Shown here: positions 8,804-18,619 of the stretch, in pieces
Position numbering within the stretch: position 1 is the stretch's first letter
How the letters are laid out: each line of letters starts with the position of its first letter
Made by a program: the position numbers and the translations under genes
The notes under the pieces: model-generated
What the model saw: only the letters and a program-made list of their open reading frames with translations
What the model was told of the DNA's origin: nothing
The model's database searches: none
Assembly: GCA_019459525.1 (NCBI GenBank)
Contig: JAIBEY010000084.1
Location: forward strand, 1 to 64,000
Length of the DNA: 64,000 bases
DNA from: Prolixibacteraceae bacterium
GTDB lineage: Bacteria > Bacteroidota > Bacteroidia > Bacteroidales > Prolixibacteraceae
Direction: 5' to 3'

Positions 8804-8920
8804 TATAAAAAAGTTTCAAGTTTCAAGTTCCAAATTTCAAGTCTTGAGTGGCGAATCATGAATCTTGAATAAGTACACTCATCATTCGCCATTCGGGATT
8901 CTAACATTCTAATATTCCTT
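8804..8920. repeat. sufB-sufC intergenic spacer with short tandem TTCAAGT-like repeats
   Basis: The 117-bp gap inside the suf operon holds several degenerate copies of TTCAAGTT/TTCAAGTC between about 8815 and 8870. It also has a second motif (GGCGAATCATGAATCTTGAAT, with a partial echo CATTCGCCATTCGGGATTC). The low-complexity, self-similar make-up resembles the dispersed spacer repeats common in Bacteroidota genomes. No gene or clear hairpin is seen. Confidence 0.45.
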
Positions 8921-10366
8921 TTACCCCACGCTGCCTTCCAGGCTGATGGCCAGTAATTTTTGTGCTTCAACGGCAAATTCCATAGGTAGTTTATTCAATA
9001 CCTCCTTGGCGTAACCGTTAACGATCATCCCAATGGCGTCTTCCGTAGAAATTCCGCGTTGGTTGCAATAAAAAATCTGGTCCTCACCAATTTTCGAGGT
9101 GGTTGCTTCGTGCTCCACAATCGACGATTTGTTTCCCACTTCGATGTACGGGAAGGTATGCGCGCCGCAGGTTGAACCCAGCAACAGCGAGTCGCACTGC
9201 GAAAAATTGCGGGCATTGGTTGCTCCGGGCATTACTTTCACCAGTCCGCGATACGAATTGTCGCTCTTTCCGGCCGAAATACCTTTCGAGACAATCGTAC
9301 TTTTGGTGTTTTTCCCGATGTGGATCATTTTTGTTCCGGTATCGGCCTGTTGATGATGATTCGTCAAAGCTACCGAGTTGAATTCTCCTACCGAATTATC
9401 GCCAATCAGCACACAACTGGGGTATTTCCAGGTAATGGCTGATCCGGTTTCGACTTGGGTCCAGCTTATTTTTGAGGATTCGCCTCTGCAAATTCCACGT
9501 TTGGTTACGAAGTTGTAGATTCCGCCCAATCCGTTTTTATCGCCCGGATACCAGTTCTGAACGGTTGAATATTTCACTTCGGCACGATCCAGTGCAATGA
9601 TTTCGACTACGGCAGCATGAAGCTGATTTTCGTCGCGCATCGGGGCGGTACAACCTTCGAGGTAACTCACATAGCTGTCGTCCTCAGCAATAATCAGTGT
9701 GCGCTCAAACTGGCCGGTTCCTGCTGTGTTTATCCTGAAATAGGTGGAAAGTTCCATCGGGCAACGAACACCTTTCGGGATGTAGCAGAACGATCCGTCA
9801 GAAAAAACGGCCGAATTCAACGCTGCGAAGAAGTTATCGGTGGTCGGAACGGCCATTCCGAGGTATTTTTTAATCAGGTCCGGATGCTCATTTAAAGCCT
9901 CGCTGAACGAACAGAAAATAATTCCTTTTTCGGCCAGCACCTTTTTAAAAGTCGTAGTTACCGAAACGCTGTCCATCACCACATCAACCGCCACTCCGGC
10001 CAAATGCTTCTGCTCTTCAATCGGGATTCCGAGTTTTTTAAATGTTTCGAGCAACTCCGGATCAACCTCGTCCAAACTCTGGTATTTAGGGCTGGTTCGC
10101 GGTGCTGCATAATAAATGGTTTCCTGAAAGTCAATCGGCGGGATCTTTAAATACGCCCATTCCGGAGCTTTCATTTTCAACCATTCGCGGTATGCTTTCA
10201 GCCTGAACTCAAGCATAAATTCGGGTTCATTCTTCTTCATCGAAATCAGCCTGACAACATCTTCGTTCAAGCCCTTCGGAATAACGTCGGTATCGATATC
10301 GGTTACAAAACCATATTCGTATTCCTTCGTTGTTATATCGCTTAATAATTTATCCTGGTTTTCCAT
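8921..10366 (-). CDS. sufB: Fe-S cluster assembly protein SufB
   Basis: A 481-residue SufB, the main scaffold of the SufBCD complex. Typical blocks are [35 protein letters not shown] and [20 protein letters not shown]. The conserved core Cys and His needed for nascent cluster assembly are in these and in later segments ([20 protein letters not shown]). It is the first gene of sufBCD and is separated from the divergent thiL by 146 bp carrying promoters for both directions. Confidence 0.97.
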   Translation of the reverse strand: MENQDKLLSDITTKEYEYGFVTDIDTDVIPKGLNEDVVRLISMKKNEPEFMLEFRLKAYREWLKMKAPEWAYLKIPPIDFQETIYYAAPRTSPKYQSLDEVDPELLETFKKLGIPIEEQKHLAGVAVDVVMDSVSVTTTFKKVLAEKGIIFCSFSEALNEHPDLIKKYLGMAVPTTDNFFAALNSAVFSDGSFCYIPKGVRCPMELSTYFRINTAGTGQFERTLIIAEDDSYVSYLEGCTAPMRDENQLHAAVVEIIALDRAEVKYSTVQNWYPGDKNGLGGIYNFVTKRGICRGESSKISWTQVETGSAITWKYPSCVLIGDNSVGEFNSVALTNHHQQADTGTKMIHIGKNTKSTIVSKGISAGKSDNSYRGLVKVMPGATNARNFSQCDSLLLGSTCGAHTFPYIEVGNKSSIVEHEATTSKIGEDQIFYCNQRGISTEDAIGMIVNGYAKEVLNKLPMEFAVEAQKLLAISLEGSVG

Positions 10367-10434
10367 GATCGTCTGTTTCTCTCTTCTGAATTACAGTGCT
10401 ATTAACAATCGTGCTCACCGACTGTTTAAAATAA

Positions 10435-10466
10435 ATTGCAAAGATAAGGAAGTAAAGCTATTTTTG
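10435..10466 (+). promoter_or_regulatory. Promoter for thiL
   Basis: ATTG at 10435-10438, 20 nt, then TATTTTTG at 10459-10466 matches the Bacteroidota promoter. The start codon of thiL is 47 bp beyond the -7 box. Confidence 0.6.
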
Positions 10467-10512
10467 TCGAAAGTTTGCAGGTAATAAATACCTACAAGTC
10501 TGAATATTTAAC

Positions 10513-11550
10513 ATGGAAAACAAACAAAAACGAACCCCTCTTGCCGAACTTGGTGAGTTTGGACTGATTGCCCGACTGACAGAAAAGATACAATTAAAAA
10601 ATACCAGCTCGCTGAAAGGTGTTGGCGACGATGCCGCCGTGTTGAGCTATCCGGATAAAAAAATTGTGGTAACTACTGACCTGTTAACTGAAGGAATTCA
10701 TTTTAACCTGATGTACGTTCCGCTGAAACACCTGGGCTACAAAGCGGTAGTGGTTAATCTTTCGGATGTTTTTGCCATGAACGCTACCCCAAAACAAATC
10801 ACGGTATCGATAGCAATTTCATCGAAATTCTCGCTCGAAGCGGTGGAGGAACTGTATTCAGGAATTCACCTGGCTTGCGAAAAATATGGCGTTGACCTGA
10901 TTGGCGGAGACACCACCAGCTCACTTACCGGACTGACCATTAGCGTAACTGCTATTGGCGAAGCCAATGAAGATGAACTGGCCTACCGCAGCGGTGCTCA
11001 GGTAAACGACCTGCTTTGCGTGTCGGGCGATTTGGGTGGCGCTTACATGGGCTTACAATTGCTGGAACGCGAAAATGAAGTATTCAAGGTAAACCCGCAC
11101 CAGCAACCACAATTTGAAGGTTACGATTACATTTTGGGGCGCCAGTTGAAACCCGAAGCGCGTGGAGACATTAAAGAATTACTGAAGACCCTGAATATTA
11201 AACCGACTTCGATGATCGATATTTCCGACGGGCTTTCGTCGGAAGCGCTGCATTTGTGCAAAGCCTCGAAAGTGGGTTGCAGCATTTACGAAGAAAAAGT
11301 TCCGCTCGACCTGCAAACCAAACAATTTGCTGAAGAACTGAGCATCAACCCGCTGGTAGCTGCATTAAATGGCGGTGAGGATTACGAACTGCTGTTTACC
11401 GTTCCACTCTCCAGCTTCGATGTCATTAAAAAAGAATTCGACATTACGATTATTGGCCACATCACCCCGGAAAGCGAAGGTGCCAACCTGATTACTACCG
11501 GAGGTTCAGTCATCCCCTTGCAGGCGCAAGGCTGGAACCCGCTGAAATAA
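10513..11550 (+). CDS. thiL: Thiamine-monophosphate kinase
   Basis: A 345-residue ThiL, which phosphorylates thiamine phosphate to the active cofactor thiamine diphosphate. Family marks are the N-terminal ELGEFGLI, the GVGDDAAVL acidic motif (about residues 36-44), TTDLLTEGIHF, IGGDTTSS, and the C-terminal MIDISDGLSSE and GGEDYELLF motifs that bind Mg-ATP. It is transcribed alone, divergently from sufB. No other thiamine gene is near. Confidence 0.95.
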   Translation: MENKQKRTPLAELGEFGLIARLTEKIQLKNTSSLKGVGDDAAVLSYPDKKIVVTTDLLTEGIHFNLMYVPLKHLGYKAVVVNLSDVFAMNATPKQITVSIAISSKFSLEAVEELYSGIHLACEKYGVDLIGGDTTSSLTGLTISVTAIGEANEDELAYRSGAQVNDLLCVSGDLGGAYMGLQLLERENEVFKVNPHQQPQFEGYDYILGRQLKPEARGDIKELLKTLNIKPTSMIDISDGLSSEALHLCKASKVGCSIYEEKVPLDLQTKQFAEELSINPLVAALNGGEDYELLFTVPLSSFDVIKKEFDITIIGHITPESEGANLITTGGSVIPLQAQGWNPLK

Positions 11551-11653
11551 TAACTGCCTTTTTGTTTTGTGAACGCTAACCGAAGGCCGCTGCCTGAATA
11601 TCCCGAAGAAAACTTTGAAAACTGTGCTGATCTGTTTGGGCGTATCGAAGCCG

Positions 11654-11682
11654 CTGCCTGAGCGCGAAGCAGTCGAAGGCAG
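11654..11682. repeat. Dispersed palindrome of the CCTGAGCG...AGTCGAAGG type
   Basis: CTGCCT (11654-11659) and AGGCAG (11677-11682) flank GAGCGCGAAGCAGTCGA. This matches the short palindromes I know as scattered intergenic repeats in Bacteroidota. A degenerate partial copy (CCGCTGCCTGAAT) lies near 11590. It sits in the gap between thiL and the AT-rich DUF2971 gene. Confidence 0.5.
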
Positions 11683-11800
11683 AAGGCTGACAACAATCGA
11701 GATTGTTTAAAACAAACATAAAAGTTCGATTGGATTATGATTTAAAATTCAGATATTTGGGAGGACCAACCGCTATAATTATTTCAAAAAAGACTTGATA

Positions 11801-12610
11801 ATGCTTGAAATAAAAACTCAACAACTAACACCCGATATTTTACCGGTTTTCTTGTATAAGTACAGAAGTTGGGAAGACAATTACCATCGAAGGATTATAA
11901 CTCATCAAGAAATCTATTTTGCCCAACCCTCAAGCTTTAATGATCCATTTGATGGAAATATACCAATTAGATGGGATTTGCTCACTTATGAAGATTGCTT
12001 TCAAAAAAATCTCGAATTAGTACAGATGTTACAAAAAGATGAACCATTACATCGCCAAAAATTGGTTGCAAAAAGAATAACTGATTCTAAACAGCTTTGG
12101 CATCCTGATACGATTAAAAAAGAATCTCCTCAGGACATTGAAAAATGGGACAGAATAATTGGGTTATTGAGTTTATCCGAAAAAAGAGATGATATTTTAA
12201 TGTGGTCCCACTACTCAAATTTTCATAAAGGATTCGTTGTCGGATTTCATACAAATTCCTTACTGAATCATTATGATTTTGATTTTATTGGGAAAGTAAA
12301 ATACCAAGAAGATTATCCTCTAATTAGCGGATATAATGATACTGATGAACGATTTAAAAAGAAATTTTTTACAAAATCGAATGCTTGGAGTTATGAAAAT
12401 GAATGGAGACTTTCAAAGAATCATATCACGAATAGAATAATAAAATTAAAGAAAGAATCCTTTGCTGAAATAGTAATTGGATGTCAAATGGGACAAAATG
12501 AGAAAACTAAAATAATAAAGGAAATACGAGATAGTTTTGGTGATAACATTAAAATCTTGGAAGCAAAAAAGTCTGAGGAAAATTTCAAATTAGAATTTAT
12601 TGAATTATAA
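11801..12610 (+). CDS. DUF2971 domain protein
   Basis: About 269 residues with the DUF2971 pattern: LYKYRSW near the start, FAQPSSFNDPFDG, a central DDILMWSHYSNFHKGFVVGF and a late ENEWRLS. The biochemical role of this family is not established. Members are scattered and variably present. The gene is visibly more AT-rich than thiL and the mutase genes on either side and follows a dispersed palindrome, which suggests lateral gain. The ATG at 11801 is preferred to the TTG at 11795. Confidence 0.75.
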   Translation: MLEIKTQQLTPDILPVFLYKYRSWEDNYHRRIITHQEIYFAQPSSFNDPFDGNIPIRWDLLTYEDCFQKNLELVQMLQKDEPLHRQKLVAKRITDSKQLWHPDTIKKESPQDIEKWDRIIGLLSLSEKRDDILMWSHYSNFHKGFVVGFHTNSLLNHYDFDFIGKVKYQEDYPLISGYNDTDERFKKKFFTKSNAWSYENEWRLSKNHITNRIIKLKKESFAEIVIGCQMGQNEKTKIIKEIRDSFGDNIKILEAKKSEENFKLEFIEL

Positions 12611-12643
12611 AATTGAATAACCTTCATCTCTCGTTATGCATAA

Positions 12644-12675
12644 AAAAGCCGCTCCCATTCAGGAAAGCGGCTTTT
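12644..12675. terminator. Bidirectional terminator between DUF2971 gene and mutase
   Basis: AAAAGCCGCT (12644-12653) and AGCGGCTTTT (12666-12675) form a perfect 10-bp stem with a 12-nt loop. Runs of A on the left and T on the right let it act for both converging genes. Confidence 0.85.
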
Positions 12676-12737
12676 GTATTTTGCACAGTTGTACGGACAC
12701 GGCATGCCGTGTCCCTTCGGATCATTCCAATGAAATT

Positions 12738-13148
12738 CTATTCTTCGTGTGCGGCCAACAACACTTCCAGGATTTTCTTTCCGGCAGCAGCAACGCTGGT
12801 ACCCGGTCCGAAAATGGCAACCACACCGGCATCGTACAGGAATTGGTAATCCTGCGCAGGAATTACACCACCGGCAATTACCATGATGTCTTCGCGACCC
12901 AGTTTTTTCAGTTCGGCGATAACGGCTGGAACCAATGTTTTATGTCCTGCAGCCAGTGAAGATACGCCCATCACATGCACGTCGTTTTCAACGGCTTGTT
13001 TGGCGGCTTCTTCCGGAGTCTGGAACAGTGGTCCCATGTCCACGTCGAAACCTAAGTCGGCATAACCGGTTGCAACAACTTTTGCACCGCGGTCGTGTCC
13101 GTCCTGACCCATTTTGGCGATCATGATACGTGGCTGACGGCCTTCCAA
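12738..13148 (-). CDS. Methylmalonyl-CoA mutase large subunit, detached B12-binding domain
   Basis: The 136 residues from the TTG at 13148 form the cobalamin-binding domain of the large subunit. They include GQDGHDRG, the DXHXXG motif whose His is the lower ligand of B12, then [11 protein letters not shown] and the GGVIPAQDY segment. It lies in the same frame as the catalytic domain at 13206-14891. The bases between (13149-13205) still read as the normal linker ([17 protein letters not shown]), so this is one gene cut by a single TAA. Removing the stop would give about 717 residues, normal for the large subunit. On its own the piece has no obvious start codon better than TTG. Whether it is made separately is unknown. 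Confidence 0.85.
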   Translation of the reverse strand: MEGRQPRIMIAKMGQDGHDRGAKVVATGYADLGFDVDMGPLFQTPEEAAKQAVENDVHVMGVSSLAAGHKTLVPAVIAELKKLGREDIMVIAGGVIPAQDYQFLYDAGVVAIFGPGTSVAAAGKKILEVLLAAHEE

Positions 13149-13205
13149 TTTGGCAAATTTGGTAGCCAGATCCTGCGCTTCCTTGAAGGTAGAATCGTGT
13201 TTAGT

Positions 13206-13208
13206 TTA
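13206..13208 (-). other. In-frame TAA interrupting the mutase large-subunit gene
   Basis: The codon after GVYSA is TAA. The frame downstream continues without shift through the linker and B12 domain. In related mutases I recall an acidic residue (Glu) here, so a G-to-T change in GAA would explain it. Confidence 0.85.
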
Positions 13209-14891
13209 TGCTGAATACACGCCTGAAATAGTTCTGATTACTGCTTTATAACGTCCAACATGTTTTTCGCATGCGTAAGAAATTTCGCCAAGCGATGCAC
13301 GTTTCTGTGCTGCTTCAATAGCCAGTGCCAACAGGTTGCCTTCGCCGGTTTCAACAGCTTTGCTGATGGCTTCCAAAGCAGCCTGGCATTCTTCTTCGTT
13401 GCGTTCGGCACGCAATTTATTCAAACGTTCAATCTGCGACAAGCGAACGGCGGTATTGTCGATTTCGAGGATATCGATCGGGTCTTCTTTTTCCAAACGG
13501 TATTTGTTTACGCCGATAATTCCCTGAGTACCGCTGTCGATGCGACCCTGTGTGCGGGCTGCAGCTTCTTCGATGCGCATTTTTGGAACCCCGGTTTCAA
13601 CGGCTTTCGACATTCCACCGAGTTTTTCCACTTCTTCGATCAGCGCCCAGGCTTTTTCAACCAGTTCGTTGGTCAGCGATTCAACGTAATATGAACCTGC
13701 CCAAGGGTCAACCGCGCGGCAGATTTCAGTTTCCTGCTGAATATATAACTGTGTGTTACGGGCGATACGGGCCGAGAAATCGGTTGGCAATGCGATTGCT
13801 TCGTCCAATGCGTTGGTGTGCAGCGATTGGGTGTGTCCCAGCGCAGCAGCCATGGCCTCGATAGCGGTACGACCTACGTTGTTGAACGGATCTTGCTCTG
13901 TCAACGACCAGCCAGAAGTTTGCGAGTGGGTACGCAAAGCCATCGATTTTGGGTTTTTCGGGTTGAACTGTTTTACCAGTTTCGCCCAAATCATACGGGC
14001 AGCACGCATTTTGGCGATTTCCATAAAGTGGTTCATGCCCACCGCCCAGAAGAACGACAAACGTGGTGCGAACGCATCGATGTCGATACCTGCTTTAACA
14101 CCGGTACGAAGGTATTCCAGACCGTCGGCCAGCGTGTAAGCCATTTCGATGTCGGCAGTAGCACCGGCTTCCTGCATGTGGTATCCGGAGATAGAAATCG
14201 AGTTGAATTTTGGCATTTTCTGAGAAGTAAACTCGAAAATGTCGGCAATAATTTTCATCGAGAATTCTGGTGGATAGATGTACGTGTTACGCACCATAAA
14301 TTCTTTCAGGATATCGTTTTGGATGGTTCCTGCAAGCTGATCTAAAGTTGCTCCTTGTTCCAGTGCCGTTACGATGTAGAAGGCCAGTACAGGAAGTACC
14401 GCGCCGTTCATGGTCATCGAAACCGACATTTTATCCAATGGAATCTGGTCAAACAGGATTTTCATATCCAGGATCGAGTCGATAGCTACACCGGCCTTAC
14501 CAACGTCGCCAACCACACGAGGATGGTCAGAGTCGTATCCGCGGTGAGTAGCTAAGTCGAACGCAACCGACAACCCTTTCTGGCCAGCAGCGAGGTTACG
14601 ACGATAGAAAGCATTTGATTCTTCAGCAGTTGAGAAACCGGCGTACTGACGCACGGTCCAGGGCTGCATGGCGTACATCACCGAGTACGGTCCGCGCAGG
14701 TAAGGGGCAACACCGGCAGCATAGTTCAGATGTTCCATGCCTTCAAGGTCCTCTTTGGTGTAAACCGGTTTCACCGGGATCTGTTCCGGAGTGATCCAGT
14801 TTTTCTCAATTTTATTGGCAGCATTCCACTCAGCGGTATTTGGCTGGGCAGCTGCCGTTTTGATGTTTATGTCTTTAAAATTTGGTCGCAT
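13206..14891 (-). CDS. mutB: Methylmalonyl-CoA mutase large subunit, catalytic barrel (C-terminally cut)
   Basis: The 561 residues from the ATG at 14891 cover the substrate-binding TIM barrel of methylmalonyl-CoA mutase, which interconverts succinyl-CoA and methylmalonyl-CoA with adenosyl-B12. Recognisable blocks are [61 protein letters not shown] and [17 protein letters not shown] at 13206-13208 ends the frame just before the linker to the B12 domain. As written, this polypeptide cannot bind B12 alone. The small subunit gene lies 151 bp upstream on the same strand. An earlier in-frame start near 14918 is possible, but the ATG at 14891 fits the usual N-terminus. Confidence 0.9.
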   Translation of the reverse strand: MRPNFKDINIKTAAAQPNTAEWNAANKIEKNWITPEQIPVKPVYTKEDLEGMEHLNYAAGVAPYLRGPYSVMYAMQPWTVRQYAGFSTAEESNAFYRRNLAAGQKGLSVAFDLATHRGYDSDHPRVVGDVGKAGVAIDSILDMKILFDQIPLDKMSVSMTMNGAVLPVLAFYIVTALEQGATLDQLAGTIQNDILKEFMVRNTYIYPPEFSMKIIADIFEFTSQKMPKFNSISISGYHMQEAGATADIEMAYTLADGLEYLRTGVKAGIDIDAFAPRLSFFWAVGMNHFMEIAKMRAARMIWAKLVKQFNPKNPKSMALRTHSQTSGWSLTEQDPFNNVGRTAIEAMAAALGHTQSLHTNALDEAIALPTDFSARIARNTQLYIQQETEICRAVDPWAGSYYVESLTNELVEKAWALIEEVEKLGGMSKAVETGVPKMRIEEAAARTQGRIDSGTQGIIGVNKYRLEKEDPIDILEIDNTAVRLSQIERLNKLRAERNEEECQAALEAISKAVETGEGNLLALAIEAAQKRASLGEISYACEKHVGRYKAVIRTISGVYSA

Positions 14892-14905
14892 AATTATTTG
14901 TTTTA

Positions 14906-15042
14906 AACACGAAGGCACCAGGCTTATCTCTGTTTAACTCCTTTTAATCTCTGTTATCTCTGTGGTCAAAAGTAACCGCAGAGTTCGCAGAGTAAAAACA
15001 GAGGAAACAGAGCTTTTTCATTGTGTCTTTGTGTCTTTGCGT
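14906..15042. repeat. Dispersed repeat-type spacer between mutA and mutB
   Basis: This spacer is built from near-repeats: ATCTCTGTT, ATCTCTGTGGT, ACCGCAGAG, TTCGCAGAG, AACAGAGG, and GTGTCTTTGTGTCTTTGCG. CTCTGTGGT (14958-14966) and ACCGCAGAG (14975-14983) can pair. Similar TGTCTTTGTGGC wording occurs at about 61877-61890 ahead of queF. Such phrases recur between genes in Bacteroidota. I see no coding sequence in it. Confidence 0.5.
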
Positions 15043-16911
15043 TTAGATATTTAACGATGCTTGATATTGTTTCAATTCAGCCAATAAATTGCTTTTTACA
15101 TTGATGAAATTAGCAATGCCTTTGACTTTCAATTCTTCGGTACAGGCAGGAGCACCGGCAACCACGAAGATGGCTTTTCCGGCAACTGCTTCGAATGCAG
15201 CAGGAGCAAGTTCAGCATATTCGTCGTCGGAGCTACAAATAACCACGATAGCAGCACCAGCTTTTTGAGCAGCTTCAACACCTTCTTCAACAGTTTTGAA
15301 ACCGTTGTTGTCGAGTACATCGAAACCGGCTACAGCAAAGAAGTTGCAGGCAAATTGAGCACGGGCTTTACGCATAGCCAGGTTACCAATCGTCAACATG
15401 AAAGCCAGCGGACGTTTGTTGCTTTTGGCGTAAACATCGGTTTTGTAACGAAGCGCTTCGAAAGCCTGGGCACCACGGTAAGGTTTCAGTGTTTCAATTT
15501 CAGCTTCTTCCGAAGTCAGATCAGCCGCAGCAAAAACAGCAGCATTCAGTTCAGCATCCACTTTTTCGGTAAAATTCGGGAACTGGTTTACGCCCAACAG
15601 GTTTTCGCGACGGGTAGCGATGTTCATATCGCGTTTGGCCGCCATTTTTTTAATTTCAGCCTGAATGAATCCTTCGCGCAATGCAGCAAGAAATCCACCT
15701 TTTTCCTGAACTTCGAGGAAAAGTTTCCAGGCCTGATCGGCGATGGAAGCAGTAAGTTCTTCGATGTAGTAAGAACCTGCAGCAGGATCGGCAATTTTCG
15801 AGAAATGCGATTCTTCTTTCAGCAACAACTGTTGGTTCCGGGCAATACGGTCAGAAAACTCGTTGCTTTCTTCGTAAGCAGCATTGAAAGGGAGAACAGT
15901 GATTGAATCGGCACCACCCAACGAAGCGCTCATGGCTTCGGTTTGTGTGCGGAGCATATTCACATAAGCATCGTAAACGGTTTTGTTCCAGCTTCCGGTT
16001 TCAGCGTGAATGGTCATTTTGCATGAACAATCGCATTTTGGTTCGTAAGCTTTTACAATTTGTGCCCACAACAAACGGGCAGCACGCAGTTTGGCTATTT
16101 CGAGGAAATAGTTGGCGCTAACCGACAAATTGAATTTCATTTTTTTTGCCACAGCATCCACTTCAGCGCCTTTTTCGGTCAAAGCAGTCAGGTATTCAGC
16201 ACCCAGAGCCAGTGAGTAAGCCAATTCCTGAACGATTGATGATCCGGCGTTTCCGAAGTTTTTGCCATTTACGGCCAATGTTTTGAACTTAGAAAGTTCC
16301 GCAGTTGAAGCAATCATTTTACCTGCATTAGCGGCAACATGATCCAAGCCTTTGGTAAACTTTCCAGTCAGGGCAAATTTGCCAAACGGATCGTCCTCAA
16401 CCGAAGCGCGAACTTCTTTCGGGTCCCAGCCTCCTTTTTTCACGTACTGAACAAAAGCTTCAGAAGCTTTAACCGAACAGCAGCCAACGAAGTTAACTTC
16501 AACCGCAGTCAAACAGATGTCTTTCAACAAAACATCCAGATCAGCTACAGTTAATTCGCCGCCATTAAATACGAAAGCCAACGAATCCACCCCTCTCATC
16601 AAATAATTCAGGGCTTTTTTGTTGGCTTCAGCAAAGTCTTTTACTACAATGCTCTGACGAACTAACCATTCGTTGTTGTTCTTTTTGGTTCCGCGAACAA
16701 AAGGGAACTCTCCGGGAAGACTGTTCAGATAATTCAGGTTTTCCAGGTTCTCGGCCCGGTAAAACGGTTGAACATCAATGCCTTCATTTGTTTTCCATAC
16801 CAACTTTTTGTTGTAGTCGGCTCCTTTCAGGTCAGCAGTAATTTTGTCCATCCACTGCCGGGTGCTGACTGGCGGAAATTCTTCAAATAGGTTGTTATAT
16901 TTTTCTGCCAT
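15043..16911 (-). CDS. mutA: Methylmalonyl-CoA mutase small subunit
   Basis: About 622 residues from the ATG at 16911 (MAEKYNN). It is a paralogue of the large subunit: it has the barrel-like half (WLVRQSIVVKDFAEANKKAL, GSWNKTVYDAYVNMLRTQTE, RIARNQQLLLKEESHF) and a C-terminal flavodoxin-like domain. That domain lacks the DXHXXG cobalamin motif, as expected for the non-catalytic small subunit, which stabilises the heterodimer. It is the first gene of mutA-mutB. In Bacteroidota this enzyme serves the succinate-propionate pathway. The longer TTG start at 16944 is less likely. Confidence 0.92.
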   Translation of the reverse strand: MAEKYNNLFEEFPPVSTRQWMDKITADLKGADYNKKLVWKTNEGIDVQPFYRAENLENLNYLNSLPGEFPFVRGTKKNNNEWLVRQSIVVKDFAEANKKALNYLMRGVDSLAFVFNGGELTVADLDVLLKDICLTAVEVNFVGCCSVKASEAFVQYVKKGGWDPKEVRASVEDDPFGKFALTGKFTKGLDHVAANAGKMIASTAELSKFKTLAVNGKNFGNAGSSIVQELAYSLALGAEYLTALTEKGAEVDAVAKKMKFNLSVSANYFLEIAKLRAARLLWAQIVKAYEPKCDCSCKMTIHAETGSWNKTVYDAYVNMLRTQTEAMSASLGGADSITVLPFNAAYEESNEFSDRIARNQQLLLKEESHFSKIADPAAGSYYIEELTASIADQAWKLFLEVQEKGGFLAALREGFIQAEIKKMAAKRDMNIATRRENLLGVNQFPNFTEKVDAELNAAVFAAADLTSEEAEIETLKPYRGAQAFEALRYKTDVYAKSNKRPLAFMLTIGNLAMRKARAQFACNFFAVAGFDVLDNNGFKTVEEGVEAAQKAGAAIVVICSSDDEYAELAPAAFEAVAGKAIFVVAGAPACTEELKVKGIANFINVKSNLLAELKQYQASLNI

Positions 16912-16941
16912 AATAAAATGTAACTGTTTAGAAAATCGGGG

Positions 16942-17015
16942 CAAAATTAGTGCTTTTATCCCACTGCCGAACTTAATCCTTAATGTTATTAATCATTAAG
17001 TAACATTAGGCAGTG
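16942..17015 (-). promoter_or_regulatory. mutA promoter with upstream nested palindrome
   Basis: On the minus strand, TAATTTTG (16949-16942) matches the -7 box. Directly upstream is a nested inverted repeat: CACTGCC (16962-16968) with GGCAGTG (17009-17015), TAATGTTA (16981-16988) with TAACATTA (17001-17008), and CTTAATG (16979-16985) with CATTAAG (16994-17000). The last two arrangements are mutually exclusive pairings. Its place around the -33 position suggests an operator. The rest of the 363-bp gap up to 17274 is AT-rich and shows nothing else I can name. Confidence 0.45.
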
Positions 17016-17274
17016 TTTGATTTTCAGTCATTTACGATATTTTGTTTGTAAAATCAAACTATTGCAGAAAAAAGAGTGATTTTTATCAGGAAAATAAGGC
17101 AAATCGGGCATAAAACGAACCAGTAAATCATACGAAAATTCCACTTGCTTTTCCCTTTTACATCCGACAACTGTAAAAGATCCGGATCAGAAAAACCAAG
17201 CACATTTTCTTGATAATCACATTTTATTATTGAATTCCTAAAAGGTCAGGAATAAATTCGAAACCCCATTGACC

Positions 17275-18501
17275 TCATTTATTTTGAGCCATTTGCTCCA
17301 CCTGTTTAAATACACGAAGCAAGTTTCCGCCCCATATTTTCCGAATCTCCTTTTCGGAGTATCCGCGACGAATCAATTCACGGGTAATGTTTGGGAACTG
17401 AGCGACATCGGCACAATCGCGCAACCCGCCGCCACCATCAAAATCACTGCCGATTCCTACATAATCTACCCCAACCAAATTCTTCACGTGATCGATGTGA
17501 TCAACCAGGTTCTTCACAGCAGGCATATCCGGAGAATCCATTTCCTGAATTTCTTCCCATTCTTTGTAATAAGCTTCCTTCTGAGCCTCCGTCATTTCGC
17601 CTTTAATAGTATTTCTTTTGGCCCGCAGTTGCTTCAATTTCAGGAATTTTACAGTAGTTGTATCTGGATCTTTGATGTAGGCATCGAGCAGGCAAATCTG
17701 AATCACACCGCCTTTATCGGCTAATTTCTGAATCATTTCGTCGGTCATGTTGCGGTTGTGACTGGCGATGGCACGCACCGAACTGTGTGATGCGATGACC
17801 GGGGCTTTACTCAACTCGATCGCATCAAAAAACGACTTATCCGAAGCGTGTGAAACGTCAACCATCATACCCAGGCGGTTCATTTCGGAAATTACCTGTT
17901 TCCCAAAATCGCTCACTCCGTTATGTTCTGCCGGTTTGCTATCACTCGACGAATCGCAAATATCGTTGTGGTACGAATGGCAAAGCGTGATGTAGCGGAC
18001 ACCCTTTTTGTAAAATTCTTCAACCCTTGAAATATCCTTAGCAAGCGGAAAGCCATTCTCCATCCCAATATAAATCGCGCGTTTGCCGGTTTTTTCAATT
18101 TTTGCCAGATCGTCGGCTTTGAGGGCCAGCGTGGCTAAATCGCTATTATGTTTCAACGAGGAATGAATAGAGTCGAGCATCTGATTGGCCAAAGCGTAAG
18201 TTTTCTGGTAGTTTTCCTCGATACGCGGTTTCTGGCCTGTAAAAACGGCAAAAAACATGGCATCCAGTCCACCTTTTTCCATACGCGGAAAATCGACCCT
18301 GTATTTGGGAGCCTCATGTTCTTCCCCAACATTGAACCCTGGTTTAACCATCAGCATGGGCGTATCGCAATGGGTATCAACCGTCAAACATTTTTCATGA
18401 ATGCGCTGCACTTTCTTTTCGAGTTTTTCTGTATTCTTTTCAGGAGAGAAACTCACCAATATTCCTGAAGTCAGGCAAAGGGTTAAAGCTCTTTTAATCA
18501 T
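17275..18501 (-). CDS. Secreted M19-family (renal dipeptidase-like) peptidase
   Basis: A 408-residue zinc dipeptidase of family M19. After a short signal peptide (residues about 1-20), the metal site shows VDTHCDTP (HxD), the bridging Glu in IGMENGFPL, and later VSHASD and APVIASHSSVRAIASHNRN. The last region carries GSDFDGG and the terminal IWGGNLLRVF. The family cleaves dipeptides and related compounds, and in this phylum is usually exported. It is transcribed alone and divergently from the DUF4143 ATPase. Confidence 0.93.
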   Translation of the reverse strand: MIKRALTLCLTSGILVSFSPEKNTEKLEKKVQRIHEKCLTVDTHCDTPMLMVKPGFNVGEEHEAPKYRVDFPRMEKGGLDAMFFAVFTGQKPRIEENYQKTYALANQMLDSIHSSLKHNSDLATLALKADDLAKIEKTGKRAIYIGMENGFPLAKDISRVEEFYKKGVRYITLCHSYHNDICDSSSDSKPAEHNGVSDFGKQVISEMNRLGMMVDVSHASDKSFFDAIELSKAPVIASHSSVRAIASHNRNMTDEMIQKLADKGGVIQICLLDAYIKDPDTTTVKFLKLKQLRAKRNTIKGEMTEAQKEAYYKEWEEIQEMDSPDMPAVKNLVDHIDHVKNLVGVDYVGIGSDFDGGGGLRDCADVAQFPNITRELIRRGYSEKEIRKIWGGNLLRVFKQVEQMAQNK

Positions 18502-18619
18502 GAGGTTGATCGTTTTACTATTTCAAGTTACCAAATGTAGGGAAAAACAGGAGATAACAATTTCCTTTGCCCGCAAACCTTCGCTATGTTAATAAATGAT
18601 AAACTGTGCCCACCGAAGG

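Noticed and set aside
13141..13205. Frameshift in the mutase large-subunit gene
   Set aside because: Reading codons across 13208-13148 shows both parts in the same frame; the break is a stop codon, not a shift.
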